NCBI GenBank assembly: GCA_018873245.2 | Contig: JAEMBT020000002.1 | Span: 7,538,001-7,602,000 of the forward strand | DNA: 64,000 nt | Reading direction: 5' to 3' | Source of the DNA: Archegozetes longisetosus | Lineage: Eukaryota > Arthropoda > Arachnida > Sarcoptiformes > Trhypochthoniidae | Shown here: positions 11,887 through 30,600 of the stretch, in pieces | Layout: each line of letters starts with the position of its first letter | Numbering within the stretch: position 1 is the first letter of the stretch | The notes under the pieces: generated by a model | What the model saw: only the letters and a program-made list of their open reading frames with translations | Databases searched by the model: none | What the model was told of the DNA's origin: nothing | Translations under genes and position numbers: made by a program

Positions 11887-13087
11887 ACCTTTTCCTACCA
11901 CTTTAATGCCTCTTTGATTGATCTGGCTCTGTGTTCAGGGCGATGACTGATGAGGTCAGACCAGGTTAACGAGTTAACTTCCGATTTTTCAAGTATCTAA
12001 ATATCAATTCGCTCTTAGATGAAGGCAACTGCTACTCGTTATGTTCCCGGCGGTCTCTATTCATGCGATTCGTCTCTTGCACTAGAATATACATCGTGTG
12101 TATAATAGAGAACGAATGGGAGGCAATCACAATTGAAGTCAGTCAGAGAGAGATAGAGAGCGGGAGAGAGAGGCTGAATATCATTTAATTCACTCGACTG
12201 TAAGAACAGGATACAAATATGTATTTCTAACAATCATAACCATACTCTATATTCATTCATCCCAAATCATTAGAACTACTTTTCAGGATGACATAAACTT
12301 ATAGTGATTTTTCACGATAATTCAATATAGCTAAAGATCAGTTTTGAAACTTTTATGCATTAACATAAGAAAATATCTCAAATCCCCCTTTCGCTCACGT
12401 TCACAACTGAATGTATAAAAGATGAGCAGATATTCATTTCACACAATAAATCTTAATGAAGTATTGATTTGGTATTTGTTGCCTTCAACATAAAACACAA
12501 CGAGGCCAACAATCATACAACAATCAGAGGATCCACGACTAAACTCAAGGTTTATTTAAAGATGTAACGCACACACAATTGTTAGCACATTAGGTGATAA
12601 CTAGTTAGAAGATTAAATTGATTTAGGTGGACATGGCCTGCACTTTGAGTGTAGTGAGAGTTTGGTAATTTTGTGGATGTGGTCAAACAGAACTGATTCA
12701 TAAATAAATGATTCAAAAACAAACTGCAAAGTAATCCTCGACTACCATTTATGATGACAACTAACTTAAGCATCACAAGCAGTACTACTAATACCAGTTT
12801 CTGGATCGTGCTTTCCTTCAGCGATACTCGAAAAAATATCAATAGATGCGTAGATGAAGAATAATCAGATACATTGTATGGTATAAGTTGCTCCATCTTA
12901 GTGTTCACATGCATCTAATCTATTGATTTGTCCTCATATCTCCTTACCCATCGTCCAATTTTACTCTAATTACTCACATCGGCACGTCTTCAGACAAATC
13001 TTACTGAAACTAACTCATTCGTTTAAGAAGCTTCGAGATTAACGTAAAAAGAAAAAAAAATTAAAAGTTCTACACTAAAAAAGAAAT
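11887..13087. other. Intergenic, K+ channel upstream region
   Basis: It contains the presumed 5' leader and promoter of the minus-strand K+ channel and a short GA-rich tract at about 12141-12175. A 110-codon minus-strand frame at 12582-12914 has no recognisable domain and is probably noncoding. Confidence 0.45.
13077..13082 (-). terminator. Pol III terminator of tRNA-Asp
   Basis: Six A residues on the plus strand read as T6 on the transcribed minus strand, a few nucleotides beyond the tRNA 3' end. This is the normal Pol III stop signal. Confidence 0.8.
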
Positions 13088-13159
13088 CTCCCCGGCGGGG
13101 AATTGAACCCCGGTCTCCCACGTGACAGGCGGGGATACTAACCACTATACTACCGAGGA
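13088..13159 (-). tRNA. tRNA-Asp (GTC)
   Basis: A 72-nt cloverleaf reads 5' to 3' from 13159 to 13088. The acceptor stem TCCTCGG pairs with CCGGGGA (one T-G pair), and the discriminator base is G. The anticodon loop CTGTCAC carries GTC. The A box (TAGTATAGTGG region) and B box (GGTTCAATTCC) are intact, so it should be transcribed by Pol III. There is no intron. CCA is not encoded, as usual for eukaryotes. A T6 run 6-11 nt past the 3' end and a longer T tract at about 13050-13064 serve as terminators. Confidence 0.97.
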
Positions 13160-14305
13160 TAACGATAGTGCTGGCTTGTTGTTTTTAATACAAACAGTGA
13201 TGCTTCAGTTGAACCAAAGTGAAAGCATGTGACCGCCTACTTAACACTCTTATCTAATGAAACTATAACTCTCAAACAAATAAATGGGTTTCTTGTCAGC
13301 TTTTCATAAGTACTGTATTTATCTATTGAAATTTGATATATCAAATACGTTCATACAACTGAATACCTATGAAATACTCTGAAACGCTCACAGAAAGCAA
13401 ACGCTAGACAACTTTTCATGAATAAAATACAAAAGTAAATTATGATAGTTTTATTATTTGGAAAACTAATTATTTTTTTGAACTAGGTTCAAAATTATTA
13501 AACTTTCAACTAGCCTAAACTAAGTTAACTTCACTGTATTTAATGAAAAGTTCACAAACTAAAGATTTGAGATCAGGGGCCACATTCTCGGACGATTTCA
13601 AATTGCAAAACATAAGGCGATTGCAAATAATTGATTGCAAACCATCCGTTCTTACTGTACATTTTTGCAATATTGCTAATTTTGCAAAGTTTCCAGAATG
13701 CAGCCCCAGCAGCAGATCTTTATAAAGTGGTCCTCACTTCTCAAGAATCTTAAGACTTGGTCAAAATAGATATCAATTTTGGTTAAACATATCAAACTAA
13801 ATAAATTAAATAAGTTTAAAATTTTAATTACCTAACTGAAATCTTCCTAATCGGTTAGCTCTAAAAGATTTCCTCAAAGTTACCGGCTTTCAAAACAGAT
13901 ATTGAATTAGGAAATTCAAAGTTAATTGCATTTGAACGTCAAATTCAATGAATTGTTGGTTGTAAATAAATTCGACTTAATAATTATTATGAACTTCTCA
14001 AATCTATCATAACGTACATGAATACTAAATAATATATTTCGATATGGTAAATAGCAGACTAAAAGTTTGCCTCATATTCATAACTGTATTTTCATTGGTC
14101 AGTAGATATTTAGTCACAGCTAGAATGCTGAACAACCAATAGTTGTATTCCACGATTCACTCGCATGTGAGCAGAGATGTCATCGCAATCGGCGTTTTTT
14201 TGCATCACTTAATGTTTCACTTTCTGAATTACTTCTTTCTTTTTAAACCTATTATATCTCATAGTCATTTCAAATTTAATATATTCTTAATTAATTAATA
14301 CCAAT
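13160..14305. other. Intergenic, upstream of DNAJB11
   Basis: No gene is recognised. A 60-codon plus-strand frame at 13543-13725 shows no domain. The 3' end holds the DNAJB11 promoter and leader; I see no clear TATA box or initiator that I would defend. Confidence 0.45.
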
Positions 14306-15878
14306 ATGAGTCCAACTTACCTAAAAGTTTGTTTAATAACATTATGTATTTTATTGTTATTCATTGTTAACTCATTTTGCGGGTCTGTTAGCCATTCATT
14401 TTTCTTTTGTCTATCAAGCCATTCAAATATTTGATTTTTTTTCTTAAAGGCGTGATTTTTATAAGATATTGGGAGTTTCCAAATCAGCTAATTTGAACCA
14501 AATCAAGAAAGCCTACAGAAAGCTAGCCAAAGAATATCATCCTGACAAGAACAAAGATGATCCTAGTGCGCAAGAAAAGTTTCAAGACTTGGGTGCTGCT
14601 TATGAAGTACCTTATCAATCTATTTTATTTTCTCTCATAACTTCAACATTGAAATGAGTTTGCAATTATCCAAACTGCCAATCCCACTGAGGATATATCA
14701 AATGAGCCCATTAATCATTAGATTTCTGCCTAATACTGTCAAACAACCACCAAATCATTTCAATGTGACCAGACTCTAATCACTTTATCTACAATCTATC
14801 ATCACTAAATATTCAAATATTTATAATATTCCTTTACTCGTTTAAATTAAGGTATTATCTGACCCTGACAAGCGTAAGACTTATGATAGACATGGAGAAG
14901 AAGGTCTCAAAAGTGATGCATTTAGTGGTGGTGATCCTTTTGCCAGGTATACCCTCAATTCAATTACCAATTCTCAGCTAACTTAAGTAATGATTCAATT
15001 TATTCAATTACTGTTTAGTTTTTTCGGTGATTTCGGATTTTTCGACGGTTTTGGCGGAGGAAGAGGTCGGGGCGAAGAACGCGAAACACCAAAAGGAGGT
15101 GATGTTGTTATGGACTTATGGGTCACACTGGAAGAGCTATATTCAGGAAATTTTGTGGAAGTTGTGAGAAACAAAGCAGTTTATAAGCCATCGCAAGGAA
15201 CGAGAAAATGTAACTGTAGGCAAGAAATGGTGACCAGGCAGTTGGGACCGGGAAGGTTTCAAATGATGCAACAAACTGTTTGCGACGAATGCCCTAATGT
15301 TGAACTCCAAAATGAAGAAAAGCTGTTAGAAATTGAAATCGAACCCGGAATGAAAGACGGGCAGGAACAGAAATTTATTGCCGAAGGTTTGACACTTGTT
15401 TTGTTTTGAAAATGAAATTTTGAATCGTAGCCAAAAGGCAAACCGTAGAACTGATAGCAATTTTTTAAACCTCAAAATAACAGGTGAGCCACATATTGAT
15501 GGGGAACCCGGCGATTTGAGATTTAGGATACGAACCCAGCCTCATAGTGTTTTTGAGAGGCGTGGAGATGATCTCTACGCTAATGTCACGATATCACTGA
15601 CCGACGCATTGAATGGCTTTCAGATGGATATAACACACTTAGACGGACATAAAGTACATATAAGTAGAGATAAAATCACATGGCCTGGTGCTAGAATGAG
15701 AAAGACTGGCGAAGGAATGCCTAATTATGATAACAATAACCTTCACGGAACTCTTTATATCACTTTCGATGTCGACTTCCCTAAAGGAGAACTCAGTGAA
15801 GACGATAAGAGCAAAATCAAAGAAATTTTGAAGGAAGACATGAAAATCAAAGCGTACAACGGTCTAAGGGGTTATTAA
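14306..15878 (+). CDS. DNAJB11 / ERdj3, ER luminal Hsp40 cochaperone
   Basis: It stimulates the ATPase of the ER Hsp70 BiP and binds unfolded secretory proteins. Five exons (14306-14382, 14450-14606, 14852-14946, 15019-15386, 15484-15878) join in frame to 363 codons; the human protein has 358. Residues 1-25 form a hydrophobic signal peptide, followed by the family hallmark [10 protein letters not shown]. The J domain carries HPD at residues 56-58. A Gly/Phe-rich linker ([18 protein letters not shown]) follows. The client-binding region keeps the CNC and CDEC cysteines used for an internal disulfide in place of a DnaJ zinc finger. The C-terminal domain includes [23 protein letters not shown] and NFDVDFP-type strands and ends in YNGLRGY. 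There is no KDEL signal, as in animal orthologues, which are retained through partners. The start ATG was chosen because it opens the signal peptide. An AATAAA lies at 16067-16072. Confidence 0.95.
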
Positions 15879-17922
15879 TTCTAATCAATTTAGCGTTAAT
15901 TTGTAACTTAATCATTATTTATATCAAATAGAATCATATTTCATTGTCCTATTTGTAAATTAAACTTTTTCATCAACTATTAAAAGACTAACTTTTTATT
16001 GGTTTGTATACATTTTCAAGTTTGCTAACTGTAAATAGTATTCCCGAATTCACTCATCAAAGCCATAATAAAACATTGATTTCATTTGGTAGTCATTTAA
16101 CAGTTTGATTGCCATTTATTCAGACTAGTTCATTTTGGTTGTGATTCACGTCTAAGGAAAGTGTACTAGCTATCAATTGTTTACTATTAATCTCTGAGTC
16201 AGTGTTTCAATGAAAAAACTTAAGCATACATGTATAATGATTTTTCTACTAGCTCAGTCAATTTTCCAATCAAAGTTCTTGCTTTAAGCTAAGTCCTAAA
16301 ATAATAAATATATATAAGTATAAAGTTAGCAAATAATTGAAAACCATTACAGTTATCTTGTATTCAGAGTTAATCCCATGAAATGCGTGAGAAAGATTAC
16401 ACTTTGAAGTTTCGAAAAATAGTTTCGAAAACTCTCATTTCAAACCCTAGTAATACGATAAAACCCATTTTATTTTTATAACGATATTCCTTTCAAGTGT
16501 TTATTAAGAAACTGATGGATTGCCTATAAAAACAGTTTATGTAATTGCGTTCATTACAATCATTGTCAAATTGATTATGAATTAAGCTCAGCCTTGCTTT
16601 ACATCCTTTAGTTTTGCACTTATAATAGTCTTTATTGTCGTAGATGAAATCTTTATAAAACATCCAATTATTGTCGACTCATCATATACAACTATAATTC
16701 AATAAACTCAATTATTATTTATTCTAGAAAATCTTTTACGGAACAATGTCTATTAGTGCGTCCAAAACTTTAAAGTTTTAGATCATCTTTAAGACTCTCG
16801 AGCTGCCAATCTCTTTATCTATTAGAATTTCTTTGCAATTTGATAATTGTTAAAACAGGTTTATTTCACAAATTAATGTCCAATTCTAATCCACTTGATA
16901 TTTCAAAACATTTCGTTCCATAATTTAGTTTAAGTTTAGAAAATTGAAATCGTTTTCTGGTATAGTTTGGAAACTGGCTTTTCGAAACTATTTTTCGTAA
17001 CTCTGTTTCGAAACTTGCAAATGAAAGTGATTGCGTGAGAAACGTCTCTATTTGATTTCCATGTTAGTACATTGAGTCATAACTTTATCAAAATCAACCC
17101 TATCATTATTGCAATTTTACTGCACTTTCTTTTTGATAAGTTCAATATAGTAGCTCATATTCATTTCACTTCTTTAACGTCTATCTTTTTCGTAAGTTTT
17201 ACCTCAATTTCGTCTTATTTTCATTTTGTGAGTATTTTTGTGACTATTTTGAATCTATTAAATAAATTGTTATTTCTGTCTTTAAAATATCGAAATGTTT
17301 TTGATCCAATATTTATTACTCTTGAGAAAATGCTTTATATTCTGATAACATGTGATTTTGGTCTCAAGCTGCATTAAGCAATTATTTTATTCGGTTAATT
17401 TCATTTAGACTAAAGTTGACCTCGAATTGAGACGGACTGACATAGAGCTAGTATTATTACCCATGAATGCAATCAAAATATGAGATCATTTAAGTTTTGT
17501 CAGTTATCCGCTCTTATTCAATGGCGTTACTATCGCTTTGTTTACAAATATCTCACAATACTAACAATATTTCAAAACAAACTCACAAATGTTTACCACC
17601 AAATACGTCCAATATTAAAGTTGAGATTTGATATACTTTTATATATTAGTGAAGCAAAACATTCGCCCCTTTTCTATATTATTCTAGACGTGTTTGATCA
17701 GATGTTCTGCCATTTAATCTTATGTTTTGCAAAGTGAGAGAGCAATCAGTTATGCGTATTTATATACGTTCAATATAGTATCCATTAGTAATTCTGTAGC
17801 CTTCAGCTCAACACCAGACAATATTATTGTTGTATTAAATGATTCAGTTTTACAATTAATTCAATTAAGACAACGATTATTTGACAAAATCATAAGTAAT
17901 GATTAATCAGAAATAAGTAATT
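15879..17922. other. Intergenic: DNAJB11 3' UTR and NBR1 upstream
   Basis: It contains an AATAAA at 16067-16072 likely used by DNAJB11. Plus-strand frames at 17072-17377 and 17480-17737 are rich in Phe, Ile and Leu from T-rich DNA and match no family. I see no gene. Confidence 0.5.
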
Positions 17923-23261
<5,339 letters not shown>

Positions 23262-24644
23262 TTTAAATTGCTTTTCTCTTTATTTCAAATACATTTCATA
23301 AGTTTATATCAGAGGATCTGCTCTATTATTGGGTCAAATTTTAGTTTGGATCTTCTACTTATGTGAAATTTACGACAAAATCAGAAATGTTTGAACAGAC
23401 TATTTCACATAAGTGTGAATCTAAAGTGTTTCATTTTAGACTTGATCTCAATAATAAGCAGTTATTCTTGTATAAACTCTATATATTAGTGGTTTAACGC
23501 TTTTAAGAGCGGATCAAGTACGACCCTGTTTTTCACAACTAAGTACTATTATATTTATCTATCAAAATATTGATTAGACTTTTCCTTATAGTACAATAAG
23601 TAATATATGAATATTGTTTAAAATATAAATATTCTAATAATTTTAATTGAAATTGAAAAAAATTTCAATTGTTTTTTGTTTTGATGATTGATTAACATTT
23701 CTTTCTTAGTGTTAAATTGTATTGTAATCACTTTATGTAGAACTTGTATCTCTATTACTTAATAAATATAAGTTTAGTATAACTGAAACTTTCTACCAAA
23801 TCATTATTTCGACTAATAATTAAAAATTTGTTTCTCAGACTCAATTTGATTGATTGAAATAATACGTCAATCATTTGAATTATTTTCTACCTGTTAATTA
23901 ACGAACGAATCATTAGTTCATTTTTAATTTTGTGTTTATAATTTTTTGTAAACATTCAGAAATTCCGATTTACAAATACAGTAAACCTTTCGCATGCAGT
24001 TAAATAGTTTTTAAAAGCAAACCAAATAAATCCATAAAAATAATGGCTTATTTTTATTTCTTTAAAGTGATTTAACTGCGTATTGAAATTTGAGTTTTAA
24101 CTGTATTCTGTAATTGAGCTCATTATTGATTCTACCTATTAGCAAACTTGTCACAACTAAAATCCATATCGTAGTTCGTTTGAGTCATAATTTGAATACT
24201 AGTTTCCAACGAAGTGTCTGGCAAAAGAAAATTTCTTAAAAACTCCTTTTTACGACTCATAAATATTTAGTCATGAAACAACTTTTTAATTATTTATGAG
24301 AATCATTATCATTTAAATTATTTACAAAATCAGTATTATTAGTGATTTAATACTAAAATAAGTTTAAATAAGTTTAGTTCTAACGCAATTGAAGGTATAT
24401 TTTACAAAACTAGTGTTTGCATCAATTTGTTAAGTATTAACTTTATTAGTATTAAGTCATAGATGGGAATAACTGAATAAGTAATTAGAATAGAAGAACA
24501 ATTTATAAGAAGTAATACGCTTAGATTGCGTCAGAAGTTGAATAGTTGACGTCATTTATGAGTTGTAATTTCGCAGCATTTTCTTTTTGATCGCAAATTC
24601 AGGGTTTAGCACTTTTTCGGTCACTTCTTGTGATTGTCTCAAAA
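23262..24644. other. NBR1 3' UTR and DNAJC7 upstream region
   Basis: NBR1 and DNAJC7 are in tandem on the plus strand. The first about 500 bp is probably NBR1 3' UTR, ending at the AATAAA at 23761-23766. A 10-bp inverted repeat (about 23645-23670) lies inside it. The remainder holds the DNAJC7 promoter; no TATA box is convincing. Confidence 0.55.
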
Positions 24645-27600
24645 ATGGGTGATATTATTAACGACGTCGATATGAATTCTGACGAAGAAATAGAAGTTAT
24701 CGAAATACTGACCAAAACTCCCGAAGAGTAAGTCTTAATATTGATTTAAATAGCAATTAATAGAAATAAATATATTTAAGTTTAAGTAATAACGCATTTT
24801 ATCTCATTTGAGGTCATTAGTGATCATGTCTTTAGTCGTTTGTTTTCCTTTTGTTCAACTAATCCTTTGAATCACGTTCTCATGAAATTATGCTTATGTT
24901 TAATACGTGTGTTGATTAGTATTTAAAACAATGTCTAATTAAATGCATTAATGATATAATGTATTTGTATAAGAAATCCATAGAAACGTTTGTTTCAAAT
25001 TGAATTCACTCATGCAAATAACATTATATCTTAGTTTTAATTAGACTTTAATCATATATCGTTTAAATATTTGATTAAACCTTCAAATATATTTGTTTTT
25101 ATTATTCAAATGATTTAACAATTTTTGAAATGACGCATCATTCACAATTTGTATTATTATTTTTGTATCATGTTTAATTTATTGATATTGAGTTAATAGC
25201 TTTGTTTCTTCAACTTTATCAGCTCAAACATGACATTAATTGCAATCTTTTGATGCCTTCTTTTGACTTAAGTTGCAATACGTTATCAGCTTTTCAGTGA
25301 TTGCTACTTATCAATAATTTAGAGCTGTAGTGGTGAATGTGTATGATTTTTCATATGCATTTTTGGCACTACTCATTTATCTGATACTAAAAGTTACATT
25401 GTTTTAAATTCAATTTTATCCTCAAATTAAGGTCTTTTATCTGAGATTTTATTTTTTCCACTGAACCGTCAATCATAAAATGAACAACTGATTTAAACTA
25501 AATCCGAACCAAACTTCAAGCAACTCATGAGCTGAAAATTTTATTTGCAAACATTTTGTCATCTGATTAAAGCTTTGGAACTAATTGCTTCAGTTTAATC
25601 GTTTGTTTTAAATCTGACTGATTAATAACATGATGAAAAGCAATCAACTGTTTCCTCTGTAATTATTCAATAGTTTGTTAGCAATAAGTTCATAGTAATC
25701 ATACTCATTGGATTTATTATTCATATTGATTGGAGACAAATTGATTTATTTATTGTATTTACGGACTACGTCATAATATATTGTCTTAAAATTTGTTATC
25801 TTATCGAATGACTGTCAACTTGATTACAATTAAAGCTAAATATTGAAATCTGTATGAATTTGAAAAACGATATTTTCGTTTTCGAAACGAATAGTGCGAA
25901 TGTAAATATAGAAGTAACAGTTGATTTAGTTCGTTGACTTCGATGGTTAGGTTGACGTCCATATAATGAAAATGATTAATGATTTAGGATCTGCCAAATA
26001 TTGCATCACATATTCGAAACATGGTGCCGAAACGTGCTATCACACAGATTCGTGATACAGAAAGTTTTACTCGCATTTAAATCTATAACAATGTACACAA
26101 TATTTATCTCCGATTATGCATTTCAATACAGTAGGACTTGAAGTTATGTTAGACATACTTTTCAAATTAAAGGCTATTGTATTGTGTATACTTATGAATA
26201 ATTAACTGGTTTGTGTACTTTAACTTTTGGAAGAAATGTTAGTGAACTGTATTGTTTTGATGGTTGAGAATCACGTTTTCCGAAGGCGTAAAACTTTGAC
26301 AAACTAGTAATCCCATTGAATTCTTACGCTTATTCAGTGCAAATTATATAACTTCTCCGCACTATGTAATTACACTCCATCGAATCAAACTTCCATCGAA
26401 TTAATCAGATATTCAGATATTTCTAGAAAACACCCTAATAATGCTTTTGTGAACCATACAAACTCCAGTTTCTTTACTTTAAGGTTCGGTTTCTTTTTCA
26501 AATAAGTTCAACTATTGTCTCACACCTAACAGTTACTACTCCTTCAAGTTTAACATCAATTACTTAATTATGAGTGAATTTATGAAAAATACGTTCTTTC
26601 TACAGTCCATTGTCAATTTGATAATTTGATACTCTTTTGAGAAGTCTTGCAAATATCAGATATGTCTAAATATTTACCATTGACTTGATCTGAGGATCGA
26701 AGATGTTTTTATAAACCATGAGTCAACAGACCAGTCAATGTCTTCTTTGAATAAGATTTAAGGTGTAGTACTTTAAATTTTTATCCCTTTACTCATGATT
26801 TTGACTAATAAGTGATTGATCGCTCAAATGCTGTCAAAACTTATGCCTTGTATCTGATGAAAATTTCTTATCATCTTCTCGTCGTTTGCATAACAAATTG
26901 GTTTACATTGAACTGTTGCAGAAATAAGATATTTTGTAATATTTTTATTTTCATTCTAATACCATTTAAAAATATTTTCATTAAGTCTTTGACCTAAATC
27001 TTATGTGCATTTTATTGGACCCAAAAATTGCAACATTTTCGAGAAAATACTCAAAAAGAAGTTTATCAAAATAATAGATTATGTAAATTAATATTTGCAA
27101 AAAACCGACAGGTAGTAATAAGGTTAATAGAGTGGAAAATCCATGTTTGATGAGAAAATAGATGAAAGATAATTATGTATTGGTGTTGTCTATTGCAGAC
27201 AGTATGTAGGTTTGAAGGGATCCTTTTAGAAAACCAGTGGGTTATATGTCTCACTATCCACTTGGTCTCAAACCTCTCATTCATTGCATCTTACATATAG
27301 CTCAAACTTTTTCATCGCAGATATCACAATTCATGCCAGTAATGCCTACAACAACCACTTTCATGTGCAAGTTGTACCACAACTTTTGCGTCAGTTTTCA
27401 TTGTTGGGTAAGTGTGTGGTTTGATGTGTGGTTGGATCGGTCGACGCCGCACAGTGTCGTTATCCTTGAAAGTGATTGCATTGCTACTTTGATTCTTCAC
27501 TAAACTAGAAGCTCACAACCAGAATATTAACAGTTTTAGTGCTTTTCGTTTGTCTTTTATATTAATTTTTATCTGTGTTTTAATAGTTTTGGCTTTAGTC

Positions 27601-30600
27601 CTGTTTTCATTCAACAGCACTAATGGTTTTTAGTTTCAAACAAAAAGGATATCATTTGCTTACTTGAACGCCTTACTCTTAATAAGTCTAAATATTTGTT
27701 GATTAAATTGACATCAAAAACAAGTGCTTATGAGTTATGTTCTAAATGAAGAGTCAAATGAGTGAATGCCAAAAAGTTTACTAAACTTTGCTTGGATCGG
27801 ATCAATCAGTTTTATAATTAGTGAACAACTGAAAAGTGAATTAAATATTGACTCAGCAATACTCGCATCAATAGTTCCTGGTTTTAATCGTGCTAATATT
27901 GAATATTTGTTATAACTTATTCTGTTGTACTCAATTTTAACACTAATACTAAATCTCTGTTTCGTCTCCAACATTTTATATTAACTAAAATAGTCCACTT
28001 GGATCTAACTTATTTTAGTTGGCTCTTTCATTGTTCGATCTGTTGTTTCAATATTTAAATCGTTAGTCACTGTTTCGCCTCCACACTCAACCAGCTTAGA
28101 ATTCTTATCAAGTGTCCAATTCTCAGATATGATACAATGCAAGGATTTTTCCTTGACTTATCTCTTTGATGTGTTTAATCAACTCGATTGTTGAAAAATT
28201 AATTTGATCTAAACAAGTTATCACCTACTGTTGTTGCAATGAAATTCCCCAATTCTTTTTGTTCTTATCAACGAACTTCTCCTACTGTTGAGGAATTTTT
28301 GCTTTCTAACGACGAATTGAGTTATAATGCTCGAAATGAAAGCAATAATCACGGAAGGAGTCGATCTTCAGATAGATATACTCAAACTGCTGTCAAGCCC
28401 GAAAAGCAACACATAAGCCGTCGCTGGTGTTACATAACACCCGAAGATGAAAAGAATAGCCCTAAACATAGAGTCATACTTGAGGCTCCTTTCGTTAGAA
28501 TGAAAGAAATACACATAAATCCTCCCCAACGTCCTGTTAAAGAAGATTCAAGAAAGTTCAGGTACAACTCAGTCTCTCTTAAATCTTAGTAACTCAACTA
28601 ATCCTACCAAATGTTTGTCATTTCTTTCTCAAAGTTTTATTCATGTTTTGCCTTCTCATCTCTGGTCAGAGTTTGTCGTATTATTAGAATACTTTTTCGC
28701 CATTAAAATATAAAATATTGTTGAATTAATTTATGGCAATTTTTGAAATGTTCTTTTTTGTTTCTATTGATGCGAACTGCAATTTTTGAGTGCCTTTTAT
28801 GGTTGGAAGGATCGGCTTCTATTAAATTGATTTAATTGTTGACCTGTTTATTGATTGATTTATATTCACGTTTCAAAATTATTAATAAATCTTACTTAGT
28901 TCTAATTGATTGATTAGGCATTACAACTGTATTTTGATAAATTGAAGTTAAACAACCTCAAATAGATGCCCAAATGCGTCAATTTTTAAAGAAACAATTT
29001 TAAAAGGATAGAAAAGATGTAAAGACGTGATCAACTGTTTTAATAGGTTAAAAATATATTGAATACTGAGTTAATATGATAATTAAGTTCACTCGTGTGG
29101 AGAGTTATCGTATGAAAACAAAGTTACTTGAATTTTGTTAGACTAATAAACAAACCTAAATATAAAGTTGAATAAACGTTTATAACTTTTAGATGAAAGG
29201 CTTTAGTTATGCTGAAACTTTAAACAATTATATTTGAATTACAGGCAAGCCGAATCAAAGAAAGAAGAAGGAAATAAATTGTACAAGCAAAAGAAGTATC
29301 ACGAGGCTCTCAAACAATATTCCGCAGCCATCGGTAATTGTTCATTTCTTTATTTTTTTTACTTCCACTAATTTTCGCCATATCAAACTTGCACTTGAAA
29401 AGCTTTTCAGTCAATTTATTGGTTATTGGTACCGATCTGTCAATATTCAGATAACTGTTTGTAACATTTCACACCAGTTAACCTTTCTAAACATTGATTT
29501 ATTATCAGTTACGATAGATATTGTTATAGGAAATACTTGAATCTTGACTGTAGAAAATTTATGACTTCTATATGTTCGTGATTGTTGTCTTTCCGCTCAT
29601 ATAAAAGAATTAATATTTTATGATAATTGCATATCAGTTAGGGAATAGTTGACTTTATCTCCACGACTGCAGTAAACAATGCTAAATTACTAAATTAATT
29701 CTAATACATGATTTTTTAATATTTAAAAACTCATTAATTATCAGTTTTTGTGGTATAGAAGTTGAAAAAGACAACAATGTGGTAACCGATGAATCATTAA
29801 CTACAAAGTATTAGATTGCGTTATGTTGGTCTATAATGAAAATTTAGGAAATATCACAAATAGCTAACAGAGCGTGTTCACATTTGAAGATCAACGGATA
29901 TCTGCTATTAGATGATTGAACCAAACGATATGTTTGTTTGCTTAAGTGCTTTGACCGATCAGCATGACTTCTGTAAATTTTTTAGCACGAGATTAGAAAA
30001 CCATTAACATTAGTACATTTCGAACAATCAAATGAATGAATAGAGTTATACTCTAGTGGTCTTACAATCTCTTGCCTTCACACTCGCTTCTCATTCTAAT
30101 CGATTAAATCTCTTCACATTTTATCCCAATCAAGGCTAAAATTATAATACCATTAAAATATCTAATATCTTTTCTGTTTGATTGTTAGTGTTAGATAACG
30201 CTATCGAATTTTGAATCTAATTTTATATTTCTTGTTATTAATAGTTTGTATATTAATCTTTCAAAAGTAGGTCTCGGTTAAGATAAAAACTTTTAACTCT
30301 TTGTGGATCATTCATAAATTTAAATAATTTCTTTGGCTAGAATTATGTCCAAATATTGCATCCTATTATGGGAATCGAAGTGCGTGTCTGATGATGGTCT
30401 CAAAATACAAGTCTGCTCTGGAAGATGTACAAAAAGCAACAAAACTCGACCCGACCTTTGTCAAGGGGTATCTAAGAGAAGCCAAGTGTCATCTGCTCTT
30501 CGGTGATATACCAGCGGCGGATCGTAGTCTGGAAGAAGTTAAAAAGCGTGACCCAAACAACGCATCTTTGCCGCAAGAAAAGAAAAACTTAGAAGTTCTC

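Noticed and set aside
11664-11906. 80-codon plus-strand frame opposite the K+ channel exon
   Set aside because: It is the antisense shadow of the conserved minus-strand TM1 exon; the minus strand has the family match and splice sites.
17479-17500. TGAGATCATTT, matching the 5' end of the bantam microRNA
   Set aside because: The match stops after 11 bases and no complementary arm lies beside it, so no hairpin forms.
17072-17737. Two hydrophobic frames upstream of NBR1
   Set aside because: They are Phe/Ile/Leu-rich translations of T-rich DNA with no family signature or splice context.
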